From: Ilyonectria destructans
Lineage: Eukaryota; Ascomycota; Sordariomycetes; Hypocreales; Nectriaceae
Direction: 5' to 3'
Length of the DNA: 64,000 nt
Assembly: GCA_020740775.1 (NCBI GenBank)
Contig: JAHEWK010000031.1
Location: 62,001 to 126,000, forward strand
Shown: piece by piece, positions 51,348-61,209 of the stretch
Layout: the number at the start of each line of letters is the position of its first letter
Numbering within the stretch: position 1 is the stretch's first letter
Notes under the pieces: model-generated
What the model was told of the DNA's origin: nothing
Databases searched by the model: none
The model's input: only the letters and a program-made list of their open reading frames with translations
Position numbers and translations under genes: made by a program

Positions 51348-51969
51348 TCATGCCCCGTTTTGGCCTGCGATACCAGAGTAGATATTGTCGTGGGTTAACA
51401 TCACTTAAATTATCCTGCGCGGCGTCTTGAGGCATCTCGGGCCCGGTGGAGACGGACCGCCATCTTCCGCTAACTACACGCATCAACTTTGTTCGACATG
51501 GACTGGGTCGTTCAGTTGCCCTCATTGACATTTTAGTTTCTGACCTACTCACTGGAAGCGGGGACTCGGGAAACATTATGTCATGAAATCCGGCATCATA
51601 AATGACTTGGCATTTTCTGACTCGACAATGTAGATGGTTGGTCTCGTGATTACCGAGAGGCTGTGCCATATGGATCCCTCGGCTCGAACCCCGCCTTTCA
51701 ACACCCGAGGCCCCGACAACGACGCCGCACCTAAACCCCTTCTAGGTTGCTCCATTACATGAAGGCCCCTGAAAAGAGTTTTGAGCGGAATTGCCAGATG
51801 TTTTGTGCTCTTGGGAATATATAAGAGAGAGGAAACCTCACCGAAACTCCCTTCATGAGCAATTGAAGTCTCTCTTCCTCTGTTCTATCTGCGCGTCGTC
51901 TCCATTCTATCCGCAATCCTCGTTCTACCAATACCTCTGCGCTCCTACAACTCTGTGGCAATTATAGTT
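51348..51969. other. Promoter region of the hydrolase pseudogene; no gene
   Basis: No supported coding. It holds AT-rich DNA and a TATATAA near 51820, about 150 bp before the hydrolase ATG, where a promoter would lie. Confidence 0.45.
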
Positions 51970-53268
51970 ATGTCAAGTTCGATAATTCGTGAGGCTGGAA
52001 CCGCCAAAGTTAGTCCGGAATGGGAAGCAGTAGGTCTCATTGGCTTCAAATCGGGCTCGTAACTTGCTGAACCTCGCCGTTAGTTCGAGAAGCAGTTCCC
52101 AATCCCCTCGCTGTTGGGCACTCTGGAACAACTTCGTCAAATCAAGTTCCGTAAAGATGACAGTACTCCTGTCGGATTTTCCATCAAGGAAGTCAAGGTC
52201 ACTGGTTACCAAGGTGCCACCAACCAAGTGCGCATCTATACCCCCGACGAGCGCCCTGGAGCTCTTCCGGTCGTGATTTAGTAAGATACTAGCTTTCCAG
52301 AGATACAACCACTCTTGCTTATGATAACGTCCAATAGTGTGCACGGCGGAGGCTGGGTGGTAGGGGACTTGGACTCAGAGGATAAGGTCTGTCAGACCAT
52401 TTGCAAGTCCTCTGGAGTAGTCGTTGTAAGTGTCGACTACCGCAAGTGAGTGTGTCTCATCTACTATTGTTCTCCAAGCACGAAACTCTTCTGACGTCGT
52501 TGCATTGAATAGGGCGCCTGAAAACCCATTTCCCATCCCCTTGGAAGATGTCTGGGAAGGGGTGCGCTGGGTACGTCATTTATCACGTTCATACTGGAGA
52601 CCTGTTCACTAAGCAATGCAGGTGTTCAACCATGTTGATTCTTTGGGAGGAGACAAAGACAAGATTATTATTGGTGGCTTCAGTGCTGGCGGAAATATTG
52701 TAAGTCTCTCATAGGGACTTTGCTATACTGGCGGACGGCTCACTAACGCTTCTCAAGTCAGCCGTTCTCGCCCAGAGAGCACGAGATACTAAGAATATTT
52801 CGCTTCGCGGGCAAATATTGAGGAATCCTTTAGTTGTCCATACCAGCGCTCTGCCATCCGACGCGGACTTCTCCAGCTACACCGAAAACGCCAATGCCTC
52901 CGTTCTACCTGTTGCTGCTGTCACTCAGTGTCTTGACTTTTACGGACCCTCTCCCGAGGATATTCGTATCTCGCCACTTTTGGCAAAAGACTTATCCGGG
53001 TTGCCTCCAACCTACGTTCAGATCGCTGGGACTGATCCGCTCCGAGATGATGGATATATATATGCTGAGAAACTACAAAAAGCTGGGTGAGTAAACAACT
53101 TTAAACCTCTGGTAGATTGATAGTAACTAAAACCTCATTAGGGTCCCTGTTAAGGTTAATGTTTACCCCGGCTTGCCTCATGGCTTTATGAATTTCCCTT
53201 TACTAACAGCTCGGAAGAGCGACGAGGACTTGCTTAAGGCAATTAAATGGCTTATTGAAGGCAATTAA
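51970..53268 (+). pseudogene. Alpha/beta hydrolase (HSL-type esterase/lipase) with two nonsense codons
   Basis: Exons are 51970-52280, 52338-52445, 52513-52570, 52622-52699, 52758-53086 and 53142-53268. Their 1011 nt stay in frame across five normal introns, so the gene structure is preserved. Oxyanion motif: [10 protein letters not shown]. Nucleophile: GGFSAGGNI. Acid: AGTDPLRDDG. His: YPGLPHGFMNF. In exon 1, TAA at 52060 and TAG at 52081 would stop translation after 30 codons; both are one C-to-T change from Gln. It would hydrolyse esters or lactones, a natural partner for the monooxygenase remnant next door. Decay appears recent because all else is intact. Confidence 0.88.
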
Positions 53269-53331
53269 TGTACTTAGAAGTAAATAACTAGCTTAAGTTA
53301 GAATTAGGCACTTATAATTAATAAAATTATA

Positions 53332-54249
53332 GGGAATTGCTATACGGGCATGACATTTTGGCTACACGGGCATGACTCTTACACGGGCATGACTCTTACA
53401 CGGGCATGACTTTTGTAACATCTGATTCGCTAGATTTCCGTCGACCCATAGATACATCCCCGCAAAGGCGGTGAAGCCAGCTTCGCTGACAAGATCTCCC
53501 TTTCAGTGTAGAAGCAATTAAGTCGGGCCAGTCCCTTTGAACAGGTTTTGCACAGGCGTCAAAATAAGGTCTGGTTTTCCATACAGAACAAGGCCAACTC
53601 TATTACGCCCTCGAAGGCATCTATCTACACCTCTATTTCCGAACTGTAATACAAGAAAGAAGCTTCTCGTCGCTCTCCACCATCTCCCACTGACTCCTTC
53701 GCCTCTGGATGCTTGGTTGCGTCCTCCGTCCGCTAGCACGTATCCCTGTAGTTCTTCCACTTCCCAGAGTAGCTGACTGACGGCGTGTCTGGGGCTGGGA
53801 CAAGCGCATCTTCGTCGCCGATACCGTAGTACTGGTCGATACTTGTCGCGGTGCTGGTAGCTGACTGTGGTCTATCCGTAAGTAGTGGTGGGCTGAACCT
53901 GGTTGGTCGGGTCTGTCGCTGTCGTTTTCGAGGACATGATTGATCGCTCGGGCTAGGCCTTCGGGTTCGGCGTCTTGAATTGCTCTCTGAGCTATGAGGA
54001 GGCTCGGATTGTGACATGAAGGTTTTTATCGTCAAGGGCTGGGAGACTAGTAATGGATAGCTAATTATCTGATGGAGAGCGTCGCGTCAGTCACTAAGGG
54101 ATGAAAACTCTAGGTACAAATTAGAGCTGTCGGCAGAACCGAGACGTGCTAACAAAAGAGGGTCCTAGCGAATCAGATGTTACAAAAGTCATGCCCGTGT
54201 AAGAGTCATGCCCGTGTAGCCAAAATGTCATGCCCGTATAGCAATTCCC
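53332..54249. mobile_element. 918-bp MITE-like element with 8-bp target duplication
   Basis: The direct repeat AAATTATA occurs at 53324-53331 and 54250-54257. Terminal inverted repeats start GGGAATTGCTATACGGGCAT and extend about 90 bp, built from tandem ACGGGCATGAC units: four copies on the left, three on the right. The 8-bp duplication suits hAT, P or KDZ-like superfamilies. An internal minus-strand frame (54035-53733, about 100 codons, Ser/Arg-rich) may be the remnant of a transposase N terminus, unrecognised. Confidence 0.85.
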
Positions 54250-54257
54250 AAATTATA

Positions 54258-54674
54258 ATACATTAACTTTTTTCTACAAGGAGCCACTTGAGGAGAGTGA
54301 GGGACGCAGCTTAATAGCATCTCAATAGCAATAGACTAGAAGGTAGGGGTTATGATAATAGCAATCTGATCTCTAGGCCTCCTTATACTAGGGGCTGGCC
54401 CCCCTATATATATATGCTCTCGCCAGTGACTCGCCAGTGGCTAGCCCGGCCCTCGCTGGAATTCTCTGTCGCGTCTGGAGGAATGTGACAGCTAATACTT
54501 CGCCTTTACTAGAGAAACGACTTCTACTTAGATACCGATAGCATTGTTCTCAGTCCTTAGGTACATCATGCTGCTCTGTGGTACTTTGAGATTTTTAAAT
54601 CCTAGATGTATCATCACAGCAAGGCTGAGACTACTATTATACGTAGCGGCTTGCTGTTTGTGCCTCTAAGTTTA
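54258..54674. other. No supported gene
   Basis: Between the MITE and the 3' end of the dehydrogenase gene; AT-rich with a TATATATATA run at 54405-54413. Probably the dehydrogenase 3' UTR. Confidence 0.5.
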
Positions 54675-56026
54675 TTAAGAAAGGTCCAAGACGACTCTCC
54701 CATGCAACTTGCCACTATGGATATCCTCCAAAACCTCGGTCAACTGATTCATCTTTTTAATCTCAACATGAGCATTGACGATGCCTCTAGCAGCGAGATT
54801 AAGCACCTCAATTGCCTCCTGCTGATTTCCCACCGCTGACCCAATGAATCGGTATTGCTGGACAACCATTGATCCCGGGTTAGCCCCAGCGACAGGCGCC
54901 TGCTCACCCTCCGCCACCCCAACACAAACAACTGTGCCGTTGAAACGCAAGAAGCCGGCAGCTTGACTATAGGCTTTAGCAGATCCCGTGCAAACAACTA
55001 CAGAATGCGCTCCAAGGCCATCAGCTAGTGACTTGACATGTGTCGCAATCTCGGCGTCGCTGGAAAATTTGGTCATGTCGACGAAATGCTCTGCACCGGA
55101 ACTCTTGGCCATGTCAGCCTTGCTACCATGATCAATTCCGATAATACGCATTCCTAGAGCCCTTGATCCTATCTGGCAAGCCAGATGGCCTAGCCCACCG
55201 CCAGCTCCAGAGATAACAACCCAGTTCCCGGGCTTCGTTTGGCTCCGGAGCAGGGCCGAATATACTGTTACGCCAGCACAGAGCATAGGGGCCGCTTGGG
55301 CAGAGTCAAGTCCGTCAGGTATAGGAGTGACGTATGCCGCGGGTCCGAGAACAAATTGCTGGAACGTGCCCGGGGTAAAATAGCCAGAAACTTTCTGGTT
55401 TAAGCAGCCGCTGTCTTGTTGGACGAGGCAAAAAGCTGGCGAGGGCGAGTCAGCATTGCGATTCTCGAAAAGCCGAGGTCAGACACGCCAGTTCTGGGAA
55501 GATGGCACCAAGAAATAGCTGGTATAACGCAGAGAATGAAACGGCGACGTACCGCATCTTCCGCATGCGCTGGATATCCATTTCACCCCGACACGGTCGC
55601 CGATCTTGATGTTTGTAAATTCTGCTCCGGGCCCGATCTTGACAACGTGGCCAACGCCTTCGTGTCCTCCAACTTGGCCTTCGGGTGTCGGGGCGGGAAG
55701 TATTTTCCACTTGATCACCGTACAGATTAACAACATATCATGAAGATAGCGAAAAGGGTTGAAATGAATTCAACATACCCCATTGGTCATGACCGCGTAG
55801 TCGGAGTGACAGACTCCCGAATGTGTCCTATGTCCCGTTTTCTCGAGTCAACGACATTCCTATTTAGTTGAGATCACTAGTGGATGGCGATTTACAGATT
55901 GATAAGTACTTCCCCGGGGCCAGGCTCTGGCGTATCCAACGATACAATCTTGGTCGATACCGTACCCGGCTTATCATAGATGGCAGCCTTGTACTGGCTG
56001 GGAATTTCAAGAGTTGCAGATGCCAT
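54675..56026 (-). CDS. Zinc-dependent alcohol dehydrogenase, 365 aa
   Basis: Oxidises alcohols to aldehydes or ketones with NAD(P). Exons are complement(56026-55896, 55827-55779, 55709-55553, 55435-54675); three introns join to 1098 nt, stop-free, from [23 protein letters not shown]. Catalytic zinc ligands: Cys in [13 protein letters not shown] and His-Glu in [10 protein letters not shown]. Structural-zinc-like Cys residues SACGRCAFC and SGC come from the exon 3-4 junction. Substrate loop: [12 protein letters not shown]. Rossmann fold: [18 protein letters not shown], with acidic GIDHGS. It resembles fungal ADH1-type medium-chain dehydrogenases. The only intact member of the broken gene group around it. 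Confidence 0.92.
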
Positions 56027-56631
56027 TTTGGAAGTCTGTAGACAGTCAGCAGCCGAAATGCTTGTCGTAACGAGGTATTCAAGTTAGAAGTATAATATAA
56101 AGTCGTCCATACCGTATAGTAAAGACCCCGCGTCGCTTAAAGTTCCAATGCGATGAGAGAGAATATATAGGAGGATGTCTAGCTGAGTCGGTAGAGTTTA
56201 ATACTTCAGGAATCAGAAATCTAGAACTGGAAGCTGACAATACGTAATGTTAATCTGATTTTAATTAGAGTTCAATTGGGACTATTCCCTGTCACGCGTA
56301 CCGAGTCGTCGTACTGTAGCTTCTGACTCGCCTTTCTTCTACCCCGCCTTTTTCCGACTCGCCGTTTTCCGACTCGCCTTTTTCTGACTCGTCTTTCTTC
56401 TGACTCGCCTTATTGACTCGTCTTCTCCCAACTATCTCGATCGTCCATCATTGGCGTTTCGGAACCTTCGGATCTCCCAGAAAGCTTAAACCATTCGTCC
56501 TCTGGTTATAAGTTGGCCGCTACTATAGTCGCAGTTGTGTGCCATTTCCACTGTCTACAATATTCTCGCCAGTCGAACTTGATCCCCCTTTTCTATATAT
56601 TCATACCATCCTCATCACCAAATTGACCAAC
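56027..56631. promoter_or_regulatory. Divergent promoter region
   Basis: Shared upstream region of the dehydrogenase (minus) and the DUF4334 gene (plus). A run of TTTTTCCGACTCGCC / TTTCTTCTGACTCG repeats (four to six imperfect 15-20-mers) lies at 56325-56425. GACTCG or its relatives could be a binding word, but this is inference. A TATATAT near 56595 sits just before the plus-strand ATG. Confidence 0.5.
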
Positions 56632-57130
56632 ATGGCGACGTGAGTTTGCTTTTTATTCTGTTCAAAGCGAACCAACTAACATATGCTCTCCTAGCCCGGA
56701 GCAGCGATTGGTCGAGTTGACAAAGGTGGAGGGCCGACTTGAAGAGTCAACCCTTGCTCAGGTTTTTGATCAACTCAAGCCCATTGAGTCCGAATTTATG
56801 ATTGGAAAATGGAAGGGAGGTAGTTTCGAATCAGGCCACCCAGTGCATGAGCAGTTGGGATCTCTCAAGTGGGCTGGCAAAGACTTCCGTTCGGTGAACG
56901 ATGTCGACCCGATTATGATCTAGGTATGACGACAATGGGAACCGCTCGTGGAACACCAAATACGGACATGCAAGAGTTAGTGCGCTTTTCCAGCTGGTTT
57001 GCTTATTACTAAAAAAAGGCCAGCTCCGTGATTTCAAGTTCCGAGGCGTGGTGTCAGCCGCGATGGTCTACGACACCCTTCCAATTATTGATCAATTCCG
57101 TTTTGTCTCAGAGACAATGGTAATGGGAGC
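56632..57130 (+). pseudogene. GXWXG/DUF4334 protein, frameshifted and truncated by an LTR
   Basis: Exon 1 is 56632-56639 (ATGGCGAC), followed by an intron with GTGAGT..CTAG, then exon 2 from 56695: EQRLVELTKVEGRLEE and the signature FMIGKWKGGSFESGHP, then SLKWAGKDFRSVNDVDP. After PIMI a TAG appears (56921-56923), and coding resumes four bases on as YDDNGNRSWNTKYGHAR. An intron 56976-57023 leads to LRDFKFRGVV and PIIDQFRFVSETMVMGA, where the solo LTR starts. The C-terminal end of DUF4334 is lost. Function of the family is unknown; it often sits beside oxidoreductases in fungi. Confidence 0.85.
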
Positions 57131-57345
57131 TGTGAAAGGCCTCTAGTGAGTTGATTCAACTAACTAGTCCCTATGCTGTTTACTTTCAAGATGAAGAAAG
57201 GAAAGAATCTAAATACAAACTGGGTGCGTGAAGACCGTTATATCTTCTTTAATATAGAAGATTCGAGAATCAACTCGATGGCGCTGTGGAGAAGAATTCG
57301 GGCTTGGCGGCAGAGCCGCCAGCCAAGTGGGCCTGACCCGTTACA
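57131..57345. repeat. Solo LTR of the gypsy element
   Basis: It matches the 216-bp LTR at 29705-29920 along its length apart from one missing base (GAAGACCGTT for GAAGACGCGTT). The 5-mers on either side (GGAGC and ATTAG) are different, so this is not a simple LTR-LTR deletion at one insertion; the flanks were probably joined by recombination between two copies. Confidence 0.93.
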
Positions 57346-57404
57346 ATTAGGATCTTCTTACCCTACTGCTTTATTTCCTTACAACCTTCGCACTTGTTGT
57401 GTCG

Positions 57405-57689
57405 ATGCCTCAACCAATTACTTCTATGGCGACGATGATCCCGGACTCTACCGATTTGACTCCTGCTGGGCTGAAGACACAGGAGGAGAAGTTGATCAAT
57501 GGCGGCTTCCCCCCAGCCCGACTTGCAGCCCTCCCAACGAAGGTACTGGGTGTGAATACCCGGACTTTCACATATGGCGGCCCTCAGCCTACATCAAATC
57601 CCGACCTAACTATCTGGGCCGTTGGGAATGCCTTGAAGACATGTTCAAATAAGGTCTTAGATCTAATAGACCTAAGCAAGGTTGGTTGA
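57405..57689 (+). other. Open coding-like frame, unknown
   Basis: About 94 codons beginning MPQPITSMATMIPDSTD with a smooth composition and a possible 3' splice donor (AAG/GTTGGT) near 57680. It faces the accessory-gene fragment and is cut off on the left by the LTR. I do not recognise it and cannot exclude chance. Confidence 0.35.
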
Positions 57690-57697
57690 TTCTTCCT

Positions 57698-58213
57698 TCA
57701 TTGTGACCCCATGTCGCTTTTCTTTTTTTTAACCTGCATTAGCCTGTTCGAAAACTTGAGATCCGCATGAGGCCTAAGGTCTTTGGTCAAGAAAAGAGGC
57801 CATGTACAGTTACATTCAATGGCAGCCAAGGCCTGAATGTGAATGACGATGGATTCTGTCGTAGAGGGCGACTTCTGGCCGGCTTGGCCGTGGTCCTGTT
57901 GTATACTCTCCTCCCGATTGTATTGTGCCTGAAAAATGGCCATCTGGTAGTTCTCAGGTGGTGGACGAGAAGTTGGGACTGTCAAGGCTTGCTGTGACGG
58001 TTTGACTCGTCGACGGGGGTTGGGGAAATCCGCCGTGAGGTCAATTGGGTTGTTGGAACGAGCATTGTTGATGGGGGCATTAGAGAAAAATTGGTTACAA
58101 TGAGGACAGTAAGGGGCTGTAGGAAACTGGGCTTGAATGTCGGTGTGTGGCGTGCCGCCCCCAGTTGTGATATCTGGGCAGCTTGGGCAGAACGGAGTGA
58201 GAGAGGGAGCCAT
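57698..58213 (-). pseudogene. Second, partial copy of the accessory gene
   Basis: Starting MAPSLTPFCPSC (58213), it aligns with the gene at 16525-17661: CPSC where the other has CPST; HTDIQAQFPTAPYCPHC against HVDIRTKFPGAVYCPHC; NPIDLTADFP against SIDLTVDSP; PPPENYQ with QYNREESI against PMPDTYQ with QNRQSSI. The central and C-terminal parts are not recognisable past about residue 145. It retains the complete double-CxxC zinc ribbon and the SIM-like IDLT. No integrase gene is visible nearby. Confidence 0.65.
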
Positions 58214-58267
58214 TGGAAGGTTGTGATGAGATTGAAAGAGATTGAAAGGCAGACAAGACACAGTAAT

Positions 58268-58281
58268 GCGCATTAATGCGC
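58268..58281. promoter_or_regulatory. 14-bp perfect palindrome upstream of the accessory copy
   Basis: GCGCATTAATGCGC, about 55 bp before the ATG at 58213. It occupies the same position as the 30-bp palindrome before the first accessory gene, though the sequence differs, as expected if each element has its own binding word. Confidence 0.5.
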
Positions 58282-58706
58282 TTTTGAGCTACGTTGCTGG
58301 TTGCCCAGTTACCCTCTTCTTAGTGATCGCCTCTCTGACCGGGATCAAGTCGTTGCCACGATAGCAACTCATTGACCCCCGACTTCTTCATAGACCGTGT
58401 CTTTATCTGACTATCTATCTAAGCAGATATGACCCATGTCAGTATTTAGTTAAGTGTAATCTTAAAGTGACGATGGTGTGGACCTAGCAAGCATTGGGTG
58501 GGTAGTTGGGATCAGGGTACACTTTTGGCCCAGTCTTCGATATGGACTTCCGTACACGTCCCCCCTGTCACGTCCACTACGGAGGACGATAGGAGCCACT
58601 GCTCCAAGTCTAATCCTTTGTCATGGCCGAATCCAATGAGCCACCGACCTCTGCACTTGCTCCGATTACCGCCGCTGAGCCAGTCGCTGAGTTGATATTA
58701 TGATTA
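58282..58706. other. No supported gene
   Basis: Flank between the accessory copy and the degenerate pogo element. Small open frames only, no motif. Confidence 0.5.
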
Positions 58707-60570
58707 CCATGCAGTACCACCTACGGCTAACACCCACCTACTGCTAAGCAAAAAAAAAAATTCCCCATACAAAATGCACATTTTCAACCACAAAAGAAAA
58801 ACTTAAGAAAAATTGTAAAAATAAATTTATTCCAAGAATTCAGTTCAGAATTGAATAAAATTTAATATTTCCTGCGTCTTTTAACCTCACGGCCTGTGCG
58901 GGTGCATACAACGGATAATTCTTCCGCCTCCGAATTTGAACTTTCATCCTCGGGCTCCCCACCAACCTCGATCACATCCTCAACGGTCCCTGTCTCTCCA
59001 GTCGCCTGAATCAGCTCGTAAATAGTTTCATCGATCACTAAAGCCTCGGCTAGAGTCATGAACTTCTTGTTGGGATTGGGTATAGCCTTTCTCTTCTTGC
59101 CTCTGCTCAACCGGCCGACTTCCTCCTCCAGACTGGCTATTCTTGCGCTCATGGAGGCTATCATTGACTCCTGGGCTTCAAACCCTCTAGATATCACAGA
59201 ATAGCATCTTCTGGTTGAAGGGATCTTGTTCTTTCCCATATCTCTGATATGACGGCTGGTTTTTGGTGTATCATCAGCGTTGAGTTGCACGTCTCTGAGA
59301 CCGTCCGATTCAGGCGTAGTTTCCTTCTTGTCTGGCTGAATCTCTGAATGCATGAGAGCTTTCCGTCATGATTTGGACAATTTCCAGTTATTCTATAGCT
59401 TAAGAGTATATTTTTCTTAACCATGCCCACTTCCTAGAGCCTCTTTGAGCCATTCAACTGCGATATGGTTGTGTGCCCGGCCATCTTCAGTAGTGGCGTC
59501 ATCCCAGTCGGCTATCTTCTTGAACTCCTTAGTAAACCACTGATTCTGAAGCTCTTTGACTTTGAAAATTATACCTGGTTTCAGAAGACGGCCGTCTGCA
59601 GTCACGGCTTCGATAAAGCTAGTCCAAGCGCGGGTCTGAGAGCCTTTGAGGCATGCCTTCTTCTTGGGATCGCTACCGCCAATAAGCGAGGAATCCAACC
59701 CTAGATTTTGGATAGATTACTGATTTTTAAATCAAGCACGATAAGCACTCACCAAATCCAGCCATTATACCGCCCTCGCCAACATTAACTGTGTTCTCAG
59801 GCTTCACCCAACCATGCACTCTCTTGCGGATATCAAAGCACCAATTGACGGCAATTAGATTAAAAGAATTAAATCTCGACACCTCCTGACATTTCCTTAT
59901 CTTCGTCTTGACGGCCGGATTATGTTTCATGAAATTTAGCTATCCAGTGCACACCGATGTGACTTTTCTGGCCCTGTTGTCTGACGAGGGCAGTGACGGT
60001 GGCACGAACTTGGCTGTGAGAAGAAGCATACCCCAAGGCCTCTTGTCGTAGTATCCAGATAACTAATCTGGCCTCCTGAGACTTGGATACCAGTTTGGCA
60101 GGCTGAGTGACCTCAGACTTAGACGGTAGACCTCTTAATCTGTCCGAAAGAGTCGTCAGAGGGACTCCATGCTTCTGGACGGCTTGGCTCTGGGGGAGGC
60201 CGTTATCTGTAACATCTAGTATGGTTTCGAAAATTTCATTCTCTGTATAAGACACTCGAAGCATTTTTTAAGCGATTATGGAGGGCTGGTGTAGATAAAA
60301 ATTCCATGAAGATTCGAGGAGGCCGATTCATGAACGAGGCATCTACAGATATTTTACATTAGTAATATGCGACCATACCGCCTTTGTAATCTAAAAAGCA
60401 ATGCGATAATATCAAATACCATGAAATTCTTAATAAAATAGACATTTCTTTGTGCAAATAACTTCAATTTTGGCCAAATGCTGTGTAAATGAAATCGGGC
60501 ATTTTGTATGGGGAAATTTTATTTTTGCTTAGCAGTAGGTGGGTGTTAGCCGTAGGTGGGTACTGCATGG
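58707..60570 (-). mobile_element. Degenerate Fot/pogo element, 1864 bp, TA target duplication
   Basis: TA at 58705-58706 and 60571-60572 flank inverted repeats starting CCATGCAGTACC and carrying a doubled CACCTACGGCTAA/CACCCACCTACTGCTAA unit, then CCCCATACAAAATGC as in the element at 7884. The ends are well preserved, so it could still be moved by a related transposase, although its own gene is broken. Confidence 0.9.
58862..60264 (-). pseudogene. Pogo transposase remnant, catalytic core deleted
   Basis: Pieces align with the intact 546-aa transposase. 60264-59920 gives the helix-turn-helix part (SYTENEIFETILDVTDNGLP). 59930-59727 gives NWCFDIRKRVHGWVKPENT, then NVGEGGIMAGFG, in which the first catalytic Asp is Gly. 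59698-59417 gives PKKKACLKGSQTRAWTSF. After EWLKEAL the segment holding the second and third Asp is deleted; the sequence resumes with a VKKNILLSYRITGNCP-like piece and the acidic tail (59353-58862). A frameshift also separates the first two pieces. Confidence 0.85.
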
Positions 60571-60572
60571 TA

Positions 60573-61209
60573 AAGGCCACCAAGTCATTCCAGTCAAGGG
60601 CATTCTGCAAGGCAGACATGGGTTCAATGCATCAAGATTCCGAGTCAAAGATGGGAATTAGCCAAGTTGATGCACAACTATGCAAGTAAGCTTGGCATTT
60701 GATAGACCAGTTTCAACCAAGCCGCCGTCGAAGGGCCATTGAGCTGACATGAATTGACTATAATTCATAACAATGAGTGCCTCACAAGATGACTCGGTCA
60801 AGCCGAGCCCAATGAGAAGCATGGATGCTGCTGAGCTTTATCTTGGTGACAAGACTGCAATGCTTCCTCGGTGCCTCGTTCGCCGAGTTCGTCTCATCCT
60901 ACCCAACCGAAAAGTGGCATATACCATTAGATTGCGGCTGTCGCTTCAAGGAGAACAGCAGGCATCCTGAGCTTAAATTCATCAGACCAGAGCGAGTACT
61001 CTTTCACTGATCAAGGAGTTCTTTGGAGGTCACCCCGACTAAAACAGGCAGCTTCCCGGTACTGAGATTGAGACTACGGGCTGAAGCCTGTGAAAGGCTG
61101 CCTCACCACCTAATTCGCCATATCTTCCGTCGGTCGCCCGGGCAATCGTGAGATGCGTCAAGACAATGCATTTTTACTTTATTCTCCTTGTAACCCATAA
61201 AGATACATT
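60573..61209. other. No supported gene
   Basis: A 65-codon frame (60773-60970) and a shifted overlapping one (60825-61010) could be parts of an old broken gene, but neither has a motif. The right end is the 3' UTR of the peptidase gene. Confidence 0.45.

Noticed and set aside
53324..54257. CRISPR-like look of the repeated ACGGGCATGAC units
   Set aside because: Units are few and sit in inverted ends of a MITE with a target duplication; eukaryotic context.
60773..61010. Possible broken transporter gene
   Set aside because: Two short overlapping frames with no recognisable membrane or family motif.
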